Below are positions 46,314-57,564 of a stretch of 64,000 nt of DNA, piece by piece. The stretch comes from Spiroplasma alleghenense (GTDB lineage: Bacteria > Bacillota_I > Bacilli_A > Mycoplasmatales > Mycoplasmataceae). Numbering within the stretch: position 1 is the first letter of the stretch; every line of letters starts with the position of its first letter. The stretch covers positions 1,240,001-1,304,000 of the forward strand of contig NZ_CP031376.1 in NCBI RefSeq assembly GCF_003363775.1. Reading direction: 5' to 3'. The notes under the pieces were generated by a model. The model ran no database searches. It saw nothing but the letters and a program-made list of their open reading frames with translations, and was not told where the DNA came from. The translations under genes were made by a program, and so were the position numbers.

Positions 46314-47405
46314 ATGGAAAAAATAAAACATAAGCAGGCAGATTTCAACATCAATATAAAAGATCAATTTAATCTAGATTTTTATAGGAATAAATCAGAC
46401 GATTCAAAAATGTATAGACCCAAAATAATAGATCTATTTTCAGGCGCCGGAGGAATTGGTCTCGGGTTTATAGAGGCAGGTTTTAGACCAATTAAAAATT
46501 TTGAAATTTTTGAGGAAGCAAATGAGACCTATAATTTTAACTTCAAAATTAGAAATCAAATACTTGATCACTCTGTTGAAAAGGCTGATATAACAGATGA
46601 CGAATACATAAAATCTTTTATTAAGCAAATCCAGGATTCAAAAACCGAAGTCGACGTAATTGTTGGTGGTTTTCCATGTCAAGGCTTCAGCCTTGCAGGA
46701 ATAAGATCTGTAGATGACGATAGAAATACATTATATAAAAATATGTTTAATTTAGTAGAACAAGTGAAGCCAAAGGTTGTTGTTATGGAAAATGTGCTTG
46801 GTATTTTATCAATGAAAACAAGTGATGGAAAATTTGTAGTTGATGATATTATAGACCTTTATGAAGAAAGAGGATATAAGATAAACTTTAAGGTTTTAAA
46901 TGCAGCCGACTACTACGTTCCTCAAAATAGGAAAAGAGTAATTTTCATAGCAAATAGATTGGGCAAGGATAATTTATTTCCCGAACCCCTTTGCGATGAA
47001 AAAAATAGAGTTACAGTAGAACAGGCTTTAAAAAAATTTGAGGATATTGTTGAAGATGTTGAAAATAACCATATTTTCACTTCACATAAATCAAACACTT
47101 TGGAAAAAATGAAAAAATTAAAATATGGTGAAAACCTCTATTCTTCTTATAGTGATGGTTGAAAGAAACTGCATCCAGATAGACCATCATACACTGTTAA
47201 AGAAAATCACGGCGGAGTGAATATACACTACAAAAAAAACAGAGTTCTTACCCCAAGAGAGCTAGCAACTCTACAGTCTTTTCCTGAGGATTTTATTTTT
47301 AAGGGTTCAAAAACAAAACAACTTGTCCAAATAGGCAATGCAGTTCCACCGAAATTGGCAAAGGCAATTGCATGTTGTATAAAGGAGATGCTTAGAGATG
47401 ATTAA
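46314..47405 (+). CDS. C5-cytosine DNA methyltransferase
   Basis: 363 residues. Motif I DLFSGAGGIGLG (residues 40-51), catalytic Cys122 in GGFPCQGFS (IV), ENV at 159-161 (VI), QNRKR at 204-208 (VIII), PRELATLQSFP (IX) and QIGNAVPP (X) are all present, so the enzyme should be active. It methylates cytosine at an unknown site, protecting the host from the linked nucleases. The target recognition region is short (about residues 225-300), between VIII and IX. Strong GAAGGAGA ribosome site. Overlaps the next gene by eight bases. Confidence 0.95.
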
Positions 47406-48030
47406 GTATGATAACGGAAAATTAATAATTAATTTTACTCAGTCAAATGCATATGGAATTAGACAGCTAAAAATCAAAGATCAGCCGCCTACAAAAATAA
47501 AAAGCAATATGAAAAAAATAACAATTGACAGGGAATCAGCCGAGGAGTTGAAAAAATTTTACAATAAGTCTAAAATGAATTTGCCAATTCTATTTAGAGG
47601 TTTTAAAATAAATAAGTCAACGATTATAAAACTTTACGATGAAATAGAGTCACAGATTAACGATGAGATTTTCAATGGAGATGGCGAGGTATTTCTGATT
47701 GATGAAGAAATTATTAATGGTCCTGATCAAATTGAGGGAAACCTTTTATTAAAATTAAGAGACCCCAACAGAGACGAAATCATAATAAGTTTTCTTGCAA
47801 TTTCAGCGGGCGGGGAATTTATAGATAGAAAGAGTAAAAATGAGTACTTGCAATTTAATAACGCGGTCTTCTCTTGCGTTTTCCATGATTTTGTAAAAGG
47901 AATTATTGACTTGAAGGAAAAGGAAATATTTTTTAAAGTTAACTTTCAAAAAATAATAGAAGCTGGTTTAGGTCTTGTTGAGCCTAAAAAATATAATAGG
48001 AAAACAAAGGAGGATATAAGCAATGGATAA
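47398..48030 (+). CDS. Unrecognised protein of the MORC/Z1 defence operon, 210 residues
   Basis: It overlaps the methyltransferase gene by eight bases and the MORC-like gene by eight, so it is made with them. No signal, no membrane segment, no Trp. The middle contains FLAISAGGEFIDRKSKNEYL and FSCVFHDFVKGIIDL, with N-terminal basic patches (IKSNMKKITIDRES). I do not recognise a family; a specificity, scaffold or nuclease-accessory role is guesswork from position. Confidence 0.8.
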   Translation: MIKYDNGKLIINFTQSNAYGIRQLKIKDQPPTKIKSNMKKITIDRESAEELKKFYNKSKMNLPILFRGFKINKSTIIKLYDEIESQINDEIFNGDGEVFLIDEEIINGPDQIEGNLLLKLRDPNRDEIIISFLAISAGGEFIDRKSKNEYLQFNNAVFSCVFHDFVKGIIDLKEKEIFFKVNFQKIIEAGLGLVEPKKYNRKTKEDISNG

Positions 48031-49855
48031 GATAATACTTAAAAATGATCAGGAAATGAAAATGAGGGTCGAAAATTTCGAGCAATATGCGAAATTTCCG
48101 AGTACAGATTTCTTAATGCTTTGCGAATTGATAGATAATTCTATCTCAAGTTATTTGGACTCGTATATCAATCCTGGAAAATCAATAAAGGGTTTTAAAA
48201 TGGAACTAATAATTGATAGAACAATAAGCGGGAACCCAAACTTAACTATCACTGATAACTCAAACGGAATGGATGAATTTACACTTGAGAAAGCTTTAAT
48301 ATTAGGAAATAGCGTTGACACAGTTAAAACTACTGAATTAAATGTTCACGGAGTTGGTTTGAAACAATCTTCTTTTTTCTTGGGGAGAAAAATAGAAATC
48401 AAAACAATTCCGAGAGGGTCTAAAGTCACTTACGAAACAGAAATTAACTTAAAGGAGCTTTCAAAATCTGAAGATCAAATTATAAGGTATAGTATATATA
48501 GAACGGCTGGAAAAATACTTAACCACGAAAACGAAAATATAATAAATGGAACACAAATTAAAATTTCCTTCCTTAGAGCTAGGCGACTTTCTGGATCGCT
48601 CGATGTTTTAATTCAAAATCTAGGTTGAAAGTATGGACAATACATTGATATGGGAGCGGAAATAAAAATAAAGTGGAAAAATAACGAAAAAGACTCTGGC
48701 TTCATAAAAGTATTGAGCTGTTTACCTAAAGCAGAGAACATTTCAAGGTGAATCGAAAGCAATCAGAAAAAAGCTGTTTTTATAAAGAATTCTAAGACCA
48801 CAGACTTTCTGAAGAAAATTAAATCGGACATTGAAAATATTTCAAAAAAAGAAAATAACGAGATGATTAAAAGTTTCTATGACAAGATAATAAAAGAATC
48901 AGATCTTATTTGAGATTTTAATGAGGAAATAATTGACGGAATAAGAATTATAGGTCAAATTGGTATTTTAGCCGATCCAAGATCACTAGATGTAAAGCAA
49001 ACTTATGTAAAGTACAATGGATTTTCCTTGTATCAAGCAGGAAGGGCCGTAGCATGTGGACCTAATGATAAAACAAACGAAACAAAAACTTATAACCCCA
49101 ATAAATTAATCCAAGATGATATTTCAGGAGGAACAAATCATAAACGTAGATGGTTTGGATGGTTTGATTTAGACCCATTGTTCAAGGATAAAGAAAAGTA
49201 TCTTCAGTTAGATACAAATAAAAGAAATATATCGTGAAACAGTAATATTGCACAAACAAATTTTGACGCAGCCATTAGGAAAATGGCTTCAAAATTAGAC
49301 AGTTGCCTTATGGCTATCACTAACGCGCAAAATATTTTTTGTAAGGTTTCTTCATCAGCTAAGAAAGAACAAATTCAAGATTTGGTAAAAACTTCTGCAA
49401 ATCCAAATAATTTAATTATGGAAACAAATAGACTGGGCAGTTTGTCCTTGGACGATATGGAGGAAACTTTATACACAGTTAAAATTGAGGGGGAAAACCT
49501 TAATTTTAAAATAAATTTAAAAAATATGAATAATTTACCCAAAGAAGATGACTTCATTACTTATGAAAGCGAAAACTCCGAGGATCTAGACCTGTCTGTG
49601 ATTTTAAACTTAAATCATGATCTTTGAAAACCTATTGTTACGGATGAAATAAATAGTGCATCTCTTTTTAGTTTTCATAAAATATGTATAACCTTTTGTC
49701 TGTCTCAATATATATTTGACTATCTAAATAATGAGTTTAATAAAGAAAAAGAGCTTCCCCCTAGATTTAGAGATATGAAAATTTTTAGAAATAAAACTTA
49801 CACAGATATAGCTTGCGTGATTGCTAACAGGATTTCTATTACAAATGGAAAATAA
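48023..49855 (+). CDS. MORC/MutL-like GHKL ATPase
   Basis: 610 residues. The Bergerat fold motifs are clear: N-box LCELIDNSISSYL (Glu35, Asp38, Asn39), DNSNGMD (Asp78, Gly82) and the lid GVGLKQSS (110-117). The arrangement LIDNS...ITDNSNGM resembles MutL and MORC proteins, with a following S5-like domain (VKQTYVKYNGFSLYQAGRAV and RRWFGWFDLDPLF). ATP-driven dimer closure on DNA is the family mechanism. The gene joins its neighbours by overlaps of 8 and 11 bases. Comparative genomics has linked such ATPases to Z1 helicases and cytosine methylases. Trp is encoded by both TGA and TGG. Confidence 0.88.
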
Positions 49856-51383
49856 TTTTAATATAAAATTTGATTGAAGAAGTGTTTTTCAAGAGAAAAC
49901 CGATTTAGCGATAGAAAATAAAACAGTTTATTCATTTATACAAGGCGATAATTCTTATTTTAGTAATTTTGTTGATGATATTTCATCCGGTGGGTCTGAA
50001 TCCTACAAAAATATAATTTTGGGAAATATCCAGAATATAGTGCACGCACTCCAAGAAGTAGACAACCTACTGGTGGTGGGTAATGTTCAATCAGGGAAAA
50101 CTAATAACATTTTAGGATTAATTTCTGCCTCGTTATCTAAAAAATATGACATAGTGGTATTGTTGGGAGGAACGACAAATTTACTGTTAAAGCAAACTCA
50201 GGAAAGACTTGAAAAAATAAGATCCAAAAATAGTGAGGTTCTATTTTTGGACAAGGACAATCTAAAAAGTATAAGTATTGTTGAAAATTTGGAAAAAGGG
50301 GTATTAGTTTTTTTTAATATTCTAAAGTCAGAAAAAGACTTAAAGTCAATATATAAAATTTTAGAAAATGTAGACTTATCTAACAAAAAAGTATTAATTA
50401 TTGATGACGAATCTGATTTTGGTTCCGTTAATATAGGAAAACCGATGTCTAAGATTTATGAGATGATTGGAGCGCTCAAATCTAGAACTGATTTTACAAA
50501 AATAGTATCATTTACCGCAACCCCCTTCGCTAATATTCTTTCTAGAAATTCAGAAATTCTTAAGCCCCATAGAATAATTACTTTGAATCAAGAAACAAGT
50601 TACACTGGATTAGAATTTTTTCAAAAAAATAGTTTTGTGTACGATGTTTTGTCAACTGATAGAAGAGCTGAAAACGAATGAGGGAAAATAATTTATCAAA
50701 GTCTCAAATATTACGTTTTTAATTCAGCTTGTTTTAATATCAATAATAAAATTAGGAAAAGAACAGACTTGATAATAAACATCTCACTGGAAAAGGAATC
50801 TCATATTGAAATAAATAAAATTGTTGCATCCGGTATTTCAAAATTAAAACGAGACTATCATCCAGAGTTTTTTGAAAATTTTTTTGAAAAACAAATAAGC
50901 GAAATAAATAAATTGGAAAGTGGCTTCTTTATTAGGAACAAGACTTTGATTAAAAAAGAGTTGGATTTATTTATTAAAAGTATTAATAGAAGTTCAATTT
51001 CAATTTTAAATTCCGATTTTATGGATAAATCAACTGATGGTGATGAAAATAGAATATATATAGGAGGAGGATTGATCTCTAGGGGTTTCACTTTTCCCAA
51101 TTTATTGGTGGAAGTAATGATTAATGCACCTCAAAATAAAATTCAATTAGATACATTACTACAAAGAGCAAGATGATTCGGTTACAGACAGGAGTCTTAC
51201 AGGTTTATGAAAATATTAATTAACAATCAAATTTGAGAATCTTTTAAAGAAGGAATTCTTGTGAATGGGAAAATTTATGAAATGGCTGAAGATAATGTCA
51301 TAAGAAACTTAACAAAATTAGAAAATGAATTAAGAACTATGGATCTTGATAATTGTGTGCTTACAGGAGGTAAAAAAACATAA
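49845..51383 (+). CDS. Z1-type superfamily II helicase/ATPase
   Basis: 512 residues. Walker A VVGNVQSGKT (78-86), Walker B IIDDESDFG (Asp187-Asp191), the Z1 hallmark SFTATPFAN (222-230), motif V region GGGLISRGFTFPNL and motif VI TLLQRARWFGYR are present in order. This is the set expected for Z1 proteins found next to MORC-like ATPases in restriction systems; it probably moves on or remodels DNA so that the nuclease partner can act. Overlaps the previous gene by 11 bases and the next by one (TAATG). Confidence 0.9.
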
Positions 51384-52270
51384 TGAAAAAAAGTAACGGG
51401 AAAATTAATTTGTATTGAGATATGATTGACGGAAAAGATTTCATTTTTCATTCTACAGAGGAGCAAATAAATATTAACCAAAGCGTAATTAAGCACAAAC
51501 ACTTCGATTATTCTGCAAATATAAATTTTGAGATTGGGTTAGATAAAAATGGTGTTAAAAATAACGGAGAGGTAATTATGTTTAAGGATAGTTACAGAAA
51601 AATTAATGATTCAGACATTGAATTTATTTTTGAATTGATTGAAAGAGAATTCGGTTTAGGTTCAAAGACTATTTTTAGCGTTATTAAAAAAATTGACTTT
51701 TTATTCAAAAGTATAAGATCTGACTTAACCCCCGAAAAAATATTCGGAATTATGGGAGAACTAGCCTTTATCATTGAATGCGAAAAAAACAACTTTATGG
51801 TTGCTGATTTTTTTCATAATGATGACTCAATGCCATTTGATTTTTATATAAAAAGAAACGACTTATATTTAGAAGTGAAGTCTGCAATAGGAGATAACAA
51901 AAAATATATTTGTTCTCATAAGCAGGTAAGCTTCGAAAGAGATAAAACAGTCTTAATAACAGCTAACTTAATTAGAGATGATAACGGCTCAGACTTACTA
52001 GATTTATTGAATATGATAAAATCTGATAACGAATTTTTGGAAATTGAAATATTAAAGCTAAAAGAAAAAATACAAAAAGACAAAGAAATTCTAAAACACA
52101 AAATTAACTTAGGTAAGACAAATTTTAGATGGTATGAGGGATCTAGCCTACCATTTCTAAAAATTTCGGACGAAGGTTTTAGTGATAGGATTTCAGACAT
52201 TAAATATAAAATAGATTTATCTGACATTAAAAGCAAAGATATTGCCGAGCTAATAAGCTTGATAAAATAA
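51383..52270 (+). CDS. PD-(D/E)XK motif nuclease (DUF4420-like)
   Basis: 295 residues. MGELAFI (Glu126), PFDFYI (Asp153) and LYLEVKSA (Glu164, Lys166) give the E...D...ExK core of a restriction-type nuclease. The family that follows Z1 helicases in these operons (PF14390 from recall) has this layout. It is the likely DNA-cutting subunit. The C-terminus has a charged coiled-coil-like helix (LEIEILKLKEKIQKDKEIL). Last gene of the island, followed by a strong terminator. Confidence 0.85.
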
Positions 52271-52285
52271 AATGACGAAAATATT

Positions 52286-52332
52286 TCAAACAAAAAATGT
52301 TTTACAGAAGTAAAACATTTTTTGTTTGAAAA
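52286..52332 (+). terminator. Terminator of the defence operon
   Basis: A stem of about 20 base pairs (left arm 52286-52307) with a short AGAA loop; the downstream arm contains a run of six T. Confidence 0.88.
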
Positions 52333-52407
52333 TCCCGCAGCTAAAGTTTTTTCTAAATAAAATTAGTCGCTATAATTTTTTGTTAAAATAACCTTAGAGG
52401 CGCTTTT

Positions 52408-53160
52408 ATGGACAAAATTTTAAAGAAAATCAATCATATAATTCAACACGATACTAATGCAGTTAGAGTTACAATAGCCAAATTTGTAATTGATAATCAA
52501 GAATTTGTGATGGAAAATGAAACAGCACAAATCGCTAAAAAATGTCATGTGGCAAGTTCTAGTATTACTAGGTTTTGTCAAAGTATAGGTTTATCAGGTT
52601 TAAATGAGCTAAAGTTTATTTTAAAATCAAGACAAAACTTTAATTCTAATCTGCAAGAAAATAGCTTTGAAGAAAACCTGGATAAATACAATGAAATCAA
52701 AGTTTCAGCCGCTTTAAGTTTAACCAATAACTGATTAAATAAAAAAGATGAAATTATAAAATTATTTAATAAGGATATCAATATTTATATTTTTTGCTTT
52801 AATGTTGCCTTTTTTGCAAGTAAAGGTTTTGTTCAAAGAATGCGCGGAATTGGGTACAAAATATTTTTAGAAGATGATGTGTCTTCAATCCAGTGATACG
52901 TTGATAATATTAAACCCCAGGATTTAGTAATCTTTGTTACTTTGTCTGGTCATAATTATTTACTAGAAAGTTATGCTAAAACATTTTTTAATAAATCTTA
53001 TACTTTAGGTATTTTAGGACAAGATTCATCTTTTAATCAAGTTGTTGATAAAACCTTCATACTGGATAATCAAGAATCACAACTGTGAGATTTTTACTCA
53101 ATTAGATCACAAACTCTACAACAATTTTGAGATTTTCTTTATTTACAACTTAATAATTAA
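52408..53160 (+). CDS. MurR/RpiR family transcriptional regulator
   Basis: 250 residues. The N-terminal HTH_6 domain (TAQIAKKCHVASSSITRFCQSIGL) binds DNA; the C-terminal half has the SIS sugar-phosphate-binding pattern (VIFVTLSGHNYLLES, YTLGILG). It precedes the PTS gene by 147 bases on the same strand and presumably controls it by sensing the phosphorylated sugar. TATAAT at 52371-52376 is its probable -10. Confidence 0.85.
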
Positions 53161-53161
53161 G

Positions 53162-53190
53162 CAACCCATTCCTAAATCTGGAATGGGTTT
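53162..53190 (+). terminator. Terminator of the RpiR gene
   Basis: AACCCATTCC and complement around a 7-base loop, then TTTTT. Confidence 0.88.
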
Positions 53191-53307
53191 TTACTTACTC
53201 TGATTTCCCCGGCTTTAAAAACTTATTTGCTTAAATAGGTTTATAGATAAATTACCACTAAATTATTAACTAAAAGGTATTTTTTTCTATAAGAAAGGAA
53301 ATAAGTA

Positions 53308-55434
53308 ATGAGTGAGATAAATGAACTTTTAAAGCCAACAACAGTTGTCTTGAATTCTTTGGCTAAAAATAAAGATGAAGCCTTACAAGAATTAGCCCAA
53401 CTTGGTTTTGAAAATAAAATTGTAAAGAATCAAGAAGATTTATATAAGGGTTTTATACTTCGCGAATCTGAGACTAGTACTGGTTTAGAAGATGGCTTTG
53501 CCATCCCCCATGCTCGTATCAAGGAAGTTAAAACTCCAACAATATTTTTTATTAAGTATTCAAAACCCTTGGAATGAGAAACTTTTGATAACAAACCTGT
53601 TAGTGTTGTTATCGGGTTAGCAATTCCTAAAAATAAATCAAGTGAAATTCATTTACAACTAATTAGTAAAATCGCCACAAAATTATTAAATCAAAAAACA
53701 AGAGATAGTTTAAAAGCAGCCAATGATTTTGAAACTGTTCAAAATCTATTGTTTAGCCAGGACAGCGAACAAGAAGTTGTCCAAGATTTAAAACCAGATG
53801 GTTATTTAATTGCTTTAACTGGTTGTCCTGCAGGAGTAGCCCACACTTACATGAGTGCTAAATTAATTGAAGATTATGCTAAAAGCAAAAACTGAGCAGT
53901 CAAGGTTGAAAAACAAGGAGCTAACGGGATTGAAGACAAGTTAACTGATGAAGATGTACAAAACGCCAATGTTATGTTAATAGCCGCTGATATTAATCCG
54001 GCAGAAATCGAGCGCTTCAAAGATTTACCGGTTCATAAAACCAGTGTCGCTGAACCACTTCATAAAATGGATGAAATTTGAAAGAAATTAATGAAAGTCT
54101 CTCGAAAAGTTGAAAAACAGGAATTTCAAAGCAAGGAAAAAGTTGAAAAACAAAAGTTTGACTTTAAAACTAGTTTTAAAAGACAAAGTAAAGGTTTGAA
54201 AGATGCAGTATTAACTGGAATTTCTTATGTTGTACCAGTAATTGTTGCAGGAACAACCATTGTAGCTTTAATAACAATTATTAAACAAATATTTGGTGCT
54301 GATGTAATTGCGCAAAATGCCAACTGATTAAATACCTTAGAAAGTACAGCAGGAGGAGCTTTAAGCATTTTATTAGCCCCAATTCTAGCGGGTTATATTG
54401 CTTATGCGATGGCTGATAAACCAGGATTGTTTCCAGGATTTCTTGGAGGACTTGCCTGTAATGCGGTAAGTTATACTAAATTAGTAAATGGCCAAGAAGT
54501 TACAGTAGTGGCAGGGTTAGGATTTCTTGGAGGTTTAATTGCTGGAATCATTGTGGGCTACATGATGATTGGGGCTAAGAAATGAATGGTTTCTAAAAAA
54601 TTCCAAGGAGTATTGACATGATTTGTTTATCCGATTTTAGGATCATTAATAATTATGTGTTTAATTCTCTTTGCTTTAGGAACACCAATCGCAATGTTAG
54701 TGAGTTTAATCTTTGATGGTTTAACAAAGCTACAAGCAACCAGTTTTAGTTTTGTGGCAGGAATGCTAATTGGAATGCTGTGTGTCTTTGACTTGGGAGG
54801 TCCCTTTAATAAAGTGGCTTGAGCCTTTGGATTTGCTTCATTCACTGGAGCCTTTACTGATGGTCAATTAACCAATCCGAGTTTACTTACCCCATATGCT
54901 GCTTTTTGAGCGGCAGGAATCGGAACTGGATGAACAACTAGTTTAGTAGCTTTATTGGGAAGAAAAATTGTTAATGAACAAGAAAAAGAAGCCGGTAAAA
55001 TTGCTTGGGTTATGTCTTCATTAGGAATTACTGAGGGAAGTATTCCAATGATGTTATCCGATCCCTTTAGAGTAATTCCTGGATTTGTGGCTGGTGGAGC
55101 TGTATCAGGAGCTTTAAGCTATGCATTTAATTTAGGTTCAACAATAACTGGGGGGGGTTTTATTACCGTTGCTGGAATACAATCAGTCACTGGAGCCATG
55201 GCAGTTTGATTAGCAATTATTACTTTCATAATAATTGCTTTAATTGGAACCGCAGTTTCAACTTCAATTATTCTTGGATTAAAAGTGTTAAAAACCAAGC
55301 CCGAAACTGAAAAGAAAGTTCGTTACATGACTGCACTAATCTTTAGTTTCGGACTAATAAAATTATTTAAAAATAAAGAACCCTTAATTGAGGAATCTAC
55401 AAGTGAAAGTAAGTCGATAAGAAATGAAGTATAA
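53308..55434 (+). CDS. PTS fructose-type IIABC transporter
   Basis: 708 residues. IIA domain with phosphorylated His68 (FAIPHARI); IIB domain with active Cys173 (ALTGCPAGVAHTYMSA); IIC domain from about residue 290 with eight to nine membrane segments and the conserved TEGSIPM motif (LGITEGSIPM). It takes up and phosphorylates fructose or a related sugar using HPr. The order IIA-IIB-IIC is that of the FruA type. The expected partner 1-phosphofructokinase gene is not adjacent; instead the stop codon region overlaps a C-S lyase gene by 11 bases, so the substrate may not be plain fructose. Confidence 0.9.
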
Positions 55435-56617
55435 TTTTGATTCAAAAATCAATCGTCAAGAAAATAAAGAAAGAAAAAATGATTTAAATTATCTCAAAGA
55501 TAATTACCAATTAGATGATGTCAGTCAGGTAATTAATAGTTCAATTGCTGATTTAGACTTTCAAACTCCCGATGATATTAGAAAAGCTATTATTCATCGA
55601 GCCAATCAATCAACTTATAGTTATACTTTTGTTCAAAAGGAGTTTAATAAAGCTATTCAAGACTGATATCAAAAATTACACAATATCAAAATAAGCCAAC
55701 ATTGAATTAAGTCAGGTCACGGAACTGTTAATGCTTTATTTCAAATTGTCCAAGCTTTTACAAATAAAGGTGAAAACGTTTTAATTCAAACCCCAATTTA
55801 TGGACCATTTTTTAGAGCAATTAATCTTAGTGAAAGAAATGTCATTGAAAACAAATTGGTTTTCAAAAACCAAACTTATGAAATAGATTTTAAGGATTTT
55901 GAAAATAAAATTATTGAAAATAACGTTAAGTTATTCTTGTTTTGTAATCCACACAACCCTGGAGGAGTTGTTTGAAGTCAAGAACAAGTTCAAGAAATTA
56001 TTAGAATTTGTCAAAAGCATAAAGTGCTAATAGTATCAGATGAAGTTCACGGGGATTTAGTTTTAAATGATTTAACTCATCAATCTTTACTAAAATATAA
56101 AGTCACAAATAATAATTTCATTATTTGTAACTCTCCAAATAAAGCCTTCAATCTTGGAGGTCTTAAAGGCAGCTACTTAATCATTGCAGATGAAGAAATT
56201 AAGAGAAGGCTTGATCAACAATTTGAAAAAAATTCAACAACATCACCAAACATATTTTTTCAACCAGCTTTGATAAGCGCTTATAATAGCGTTCAAGTAT
56301 TTAAATGATTAAAAGAGCTAAAAGAATATGTTTATGAAAATTATTTATTCTTGAAAAAAGAATTAAGTGTTCTTGAAAATGTAGAAGTCATGAAAATGCA
56401 GGCTTCGTATCTAGTTTGAATAAAATATGATAGTAACCTGTTGAGTTTTGAAACATTTAACAAATTATTAAAAGAAAATAATTTAATAGTTGGCATGGGT
56501 GCAGAATTTGGTTCAGGCAATGACTGGTTTAGAATTAATATTGGATTAAGTCGCCAAAAACTACAAGAACTGACAAACCGATTAGTAAATATTTTGAAAA
56601 TAAAAAAGGAGAAATAA
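55424..56617 (+). CDS. MalY/PatB family PLP-dependent C-S lyase/aminotransferase
   Basis: 397 residues, class I/II aminotransferase fold. Seen: SIADLDFQTP near the N-terminus (the family's ADMDF), FCNPHNPGG, VSDEVHGDL (the cofactor-binding Asp), and SPNKAFNLGGLKG, in which the Lys carries PLP. Members release pyruvate, ammonia and a thiol from cystathionine or related thioethers through aminoacrylate. It overlaps the PTS gene by 11 bases and ends one base before ridA, so all three are coupled. Start ATG 55424 is the only one consistent with the family length. Confidence 0.87.
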
Positions 56618-56618
56618 A

Positions 56619-56993
56619 ATGAAAATTATAAAAACAAATACGGCACCAGAAGCCATTGGACCTTACTCTCAAGCTATAGAAATTAAAGATTCAATTCTTT
56701 ATACCTCAGGTCAGTTAGGTTTTAATTTAGGAACTTTTGATTTACCAAATTCAATTGAAGAACAAACCAAAAACGCATTAAGTCACATTGATGGAATATT
56801 AAAAAGTTCAGGTTATGATAAAAGTAATGTTATTAAGGTTTTGATTCTACTAGCAGATATTAATGATTTTAATGTAGTTAACCAAATCTATGCTGACTAC
56901 TTTAAAGAACACAAGCCAGCAAGGAGTGCTTTTCAAGTAGCCGCTTTGCCAAAAAATGGTTTAATAGAAATTGAAATTATAGCAAGCAAATAA
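56619..56993 (+). CDS. ridA: RidA, reactive imine/enamine deaminase
   Basis: 124 residues, the standard length. IGPYSQA near residue 15, SGQLG, the catalytic Arg in ARSAFQV and Glu in LIEIEIIA are present. It hydrolyses 2-aminoacrylate and similar imines formed by PLP enzymes such as the C-S lyase just upstream, which explains the coupling. Confidence 0.92.
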   Translation: MKIIKTNTAPEAIGPYSQAIEIKDSILYTSGQLGFNLGTFDLPNSIEEQTKNALSHIDGILKSSGYDKSNVIKVLILLADINDFNVVNQIYADYFKEHKPARSAFQVAALPKNGLIEIEIIASK

Positions 56994-57023
56994 TAAAAGG
57001 AGTTTTGAAAACTCCTTTTATTA
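56992..57023 (+). terminator. Terminator of the PTS-lyase-ridA operon
   Basis: AATAAAAGGAGTTT and complement around a 3-4 base loop, overlapping the ridA stop. Confidence 0.88.
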
Positions 57024-57087
57024 TTTAAATTAAAAATGGTTACAATAATTTTAATATGGTATTTTATAATGGAAGGGATTAGGTAAA

Positions 57088-57468
57088 ATGAAAATTTTGA
57101 TGTCAATACATAACGAGCATATTAATAATATCAAAAGTGGTAATAAAAAATTTGAATTCAGAAAGGTTGAGGCCAAGCAGTTTAACGATAAAGAAATTTT
57201 TATGTATGCAACTGCACCAATTTCAAAAGTTGTCGGGGTCGCAATAATTAAAAAGGTTCATGTGGATACCCCAAAAAATATATGGGAATTTACAAAAAAT
57301 TTTTCTGGAATAGACAGTAGTTTTTACTACAGTTATTATGATAAAAAAGAAAAAGCGGTTGCTTATGAAATTGAGGAATATATAGAATTTGACAGACCTA
57401 AGGATTTATTAGAATTTGGACTTTCGTGTCCACCACAATCATTTGCGTATATTAAAAATAATTTTTAA
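57088..57468 (+). CDS. ASCH-domain (PUA-like) protein
   Basis: 126 residues. MSIHNEHINNIKSGNKKFEFRK, MYATAPISKVVG, WEFTKNFSGID and the end CPPQSFAYI follow the pattern of small ASCH domain proteins that bind RNA or modified nucleotides. Single gene with its own terminator; no functional context. Trp is encoded by TGG here. Confidence 0.75.
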   Translation: MKILMSIHNEHINNIKSGNKKFEFRKVEAKQFNDKEIFMYATAPISKVVGVAIIKKVHVDTPKNIWEFTKNFSGIDSSFYYSYYDKKEKAVAYEIEEYIEFDRPKDLLEFGLSCPPQSFAYIKNNF

Positions 57469-57530
57469 CAAAGTTATCAAAGCGGATGAAATAATAATTA
57501 AAAACGGTTTTATGAGATTGGTTTCTAAAT

Positions 57531-57564
57531 CAAAAAATGTTTTACTTTCGTAAAACATTTTTTA
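57531..57564. terminator. Bidirectional terminator between ASCH gene and scrK
   Basis: CAAAAAATGTTTTAC and complement over a short loop, with A and T runs on the two sides, between convergent genes. Confidence 0.87.
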
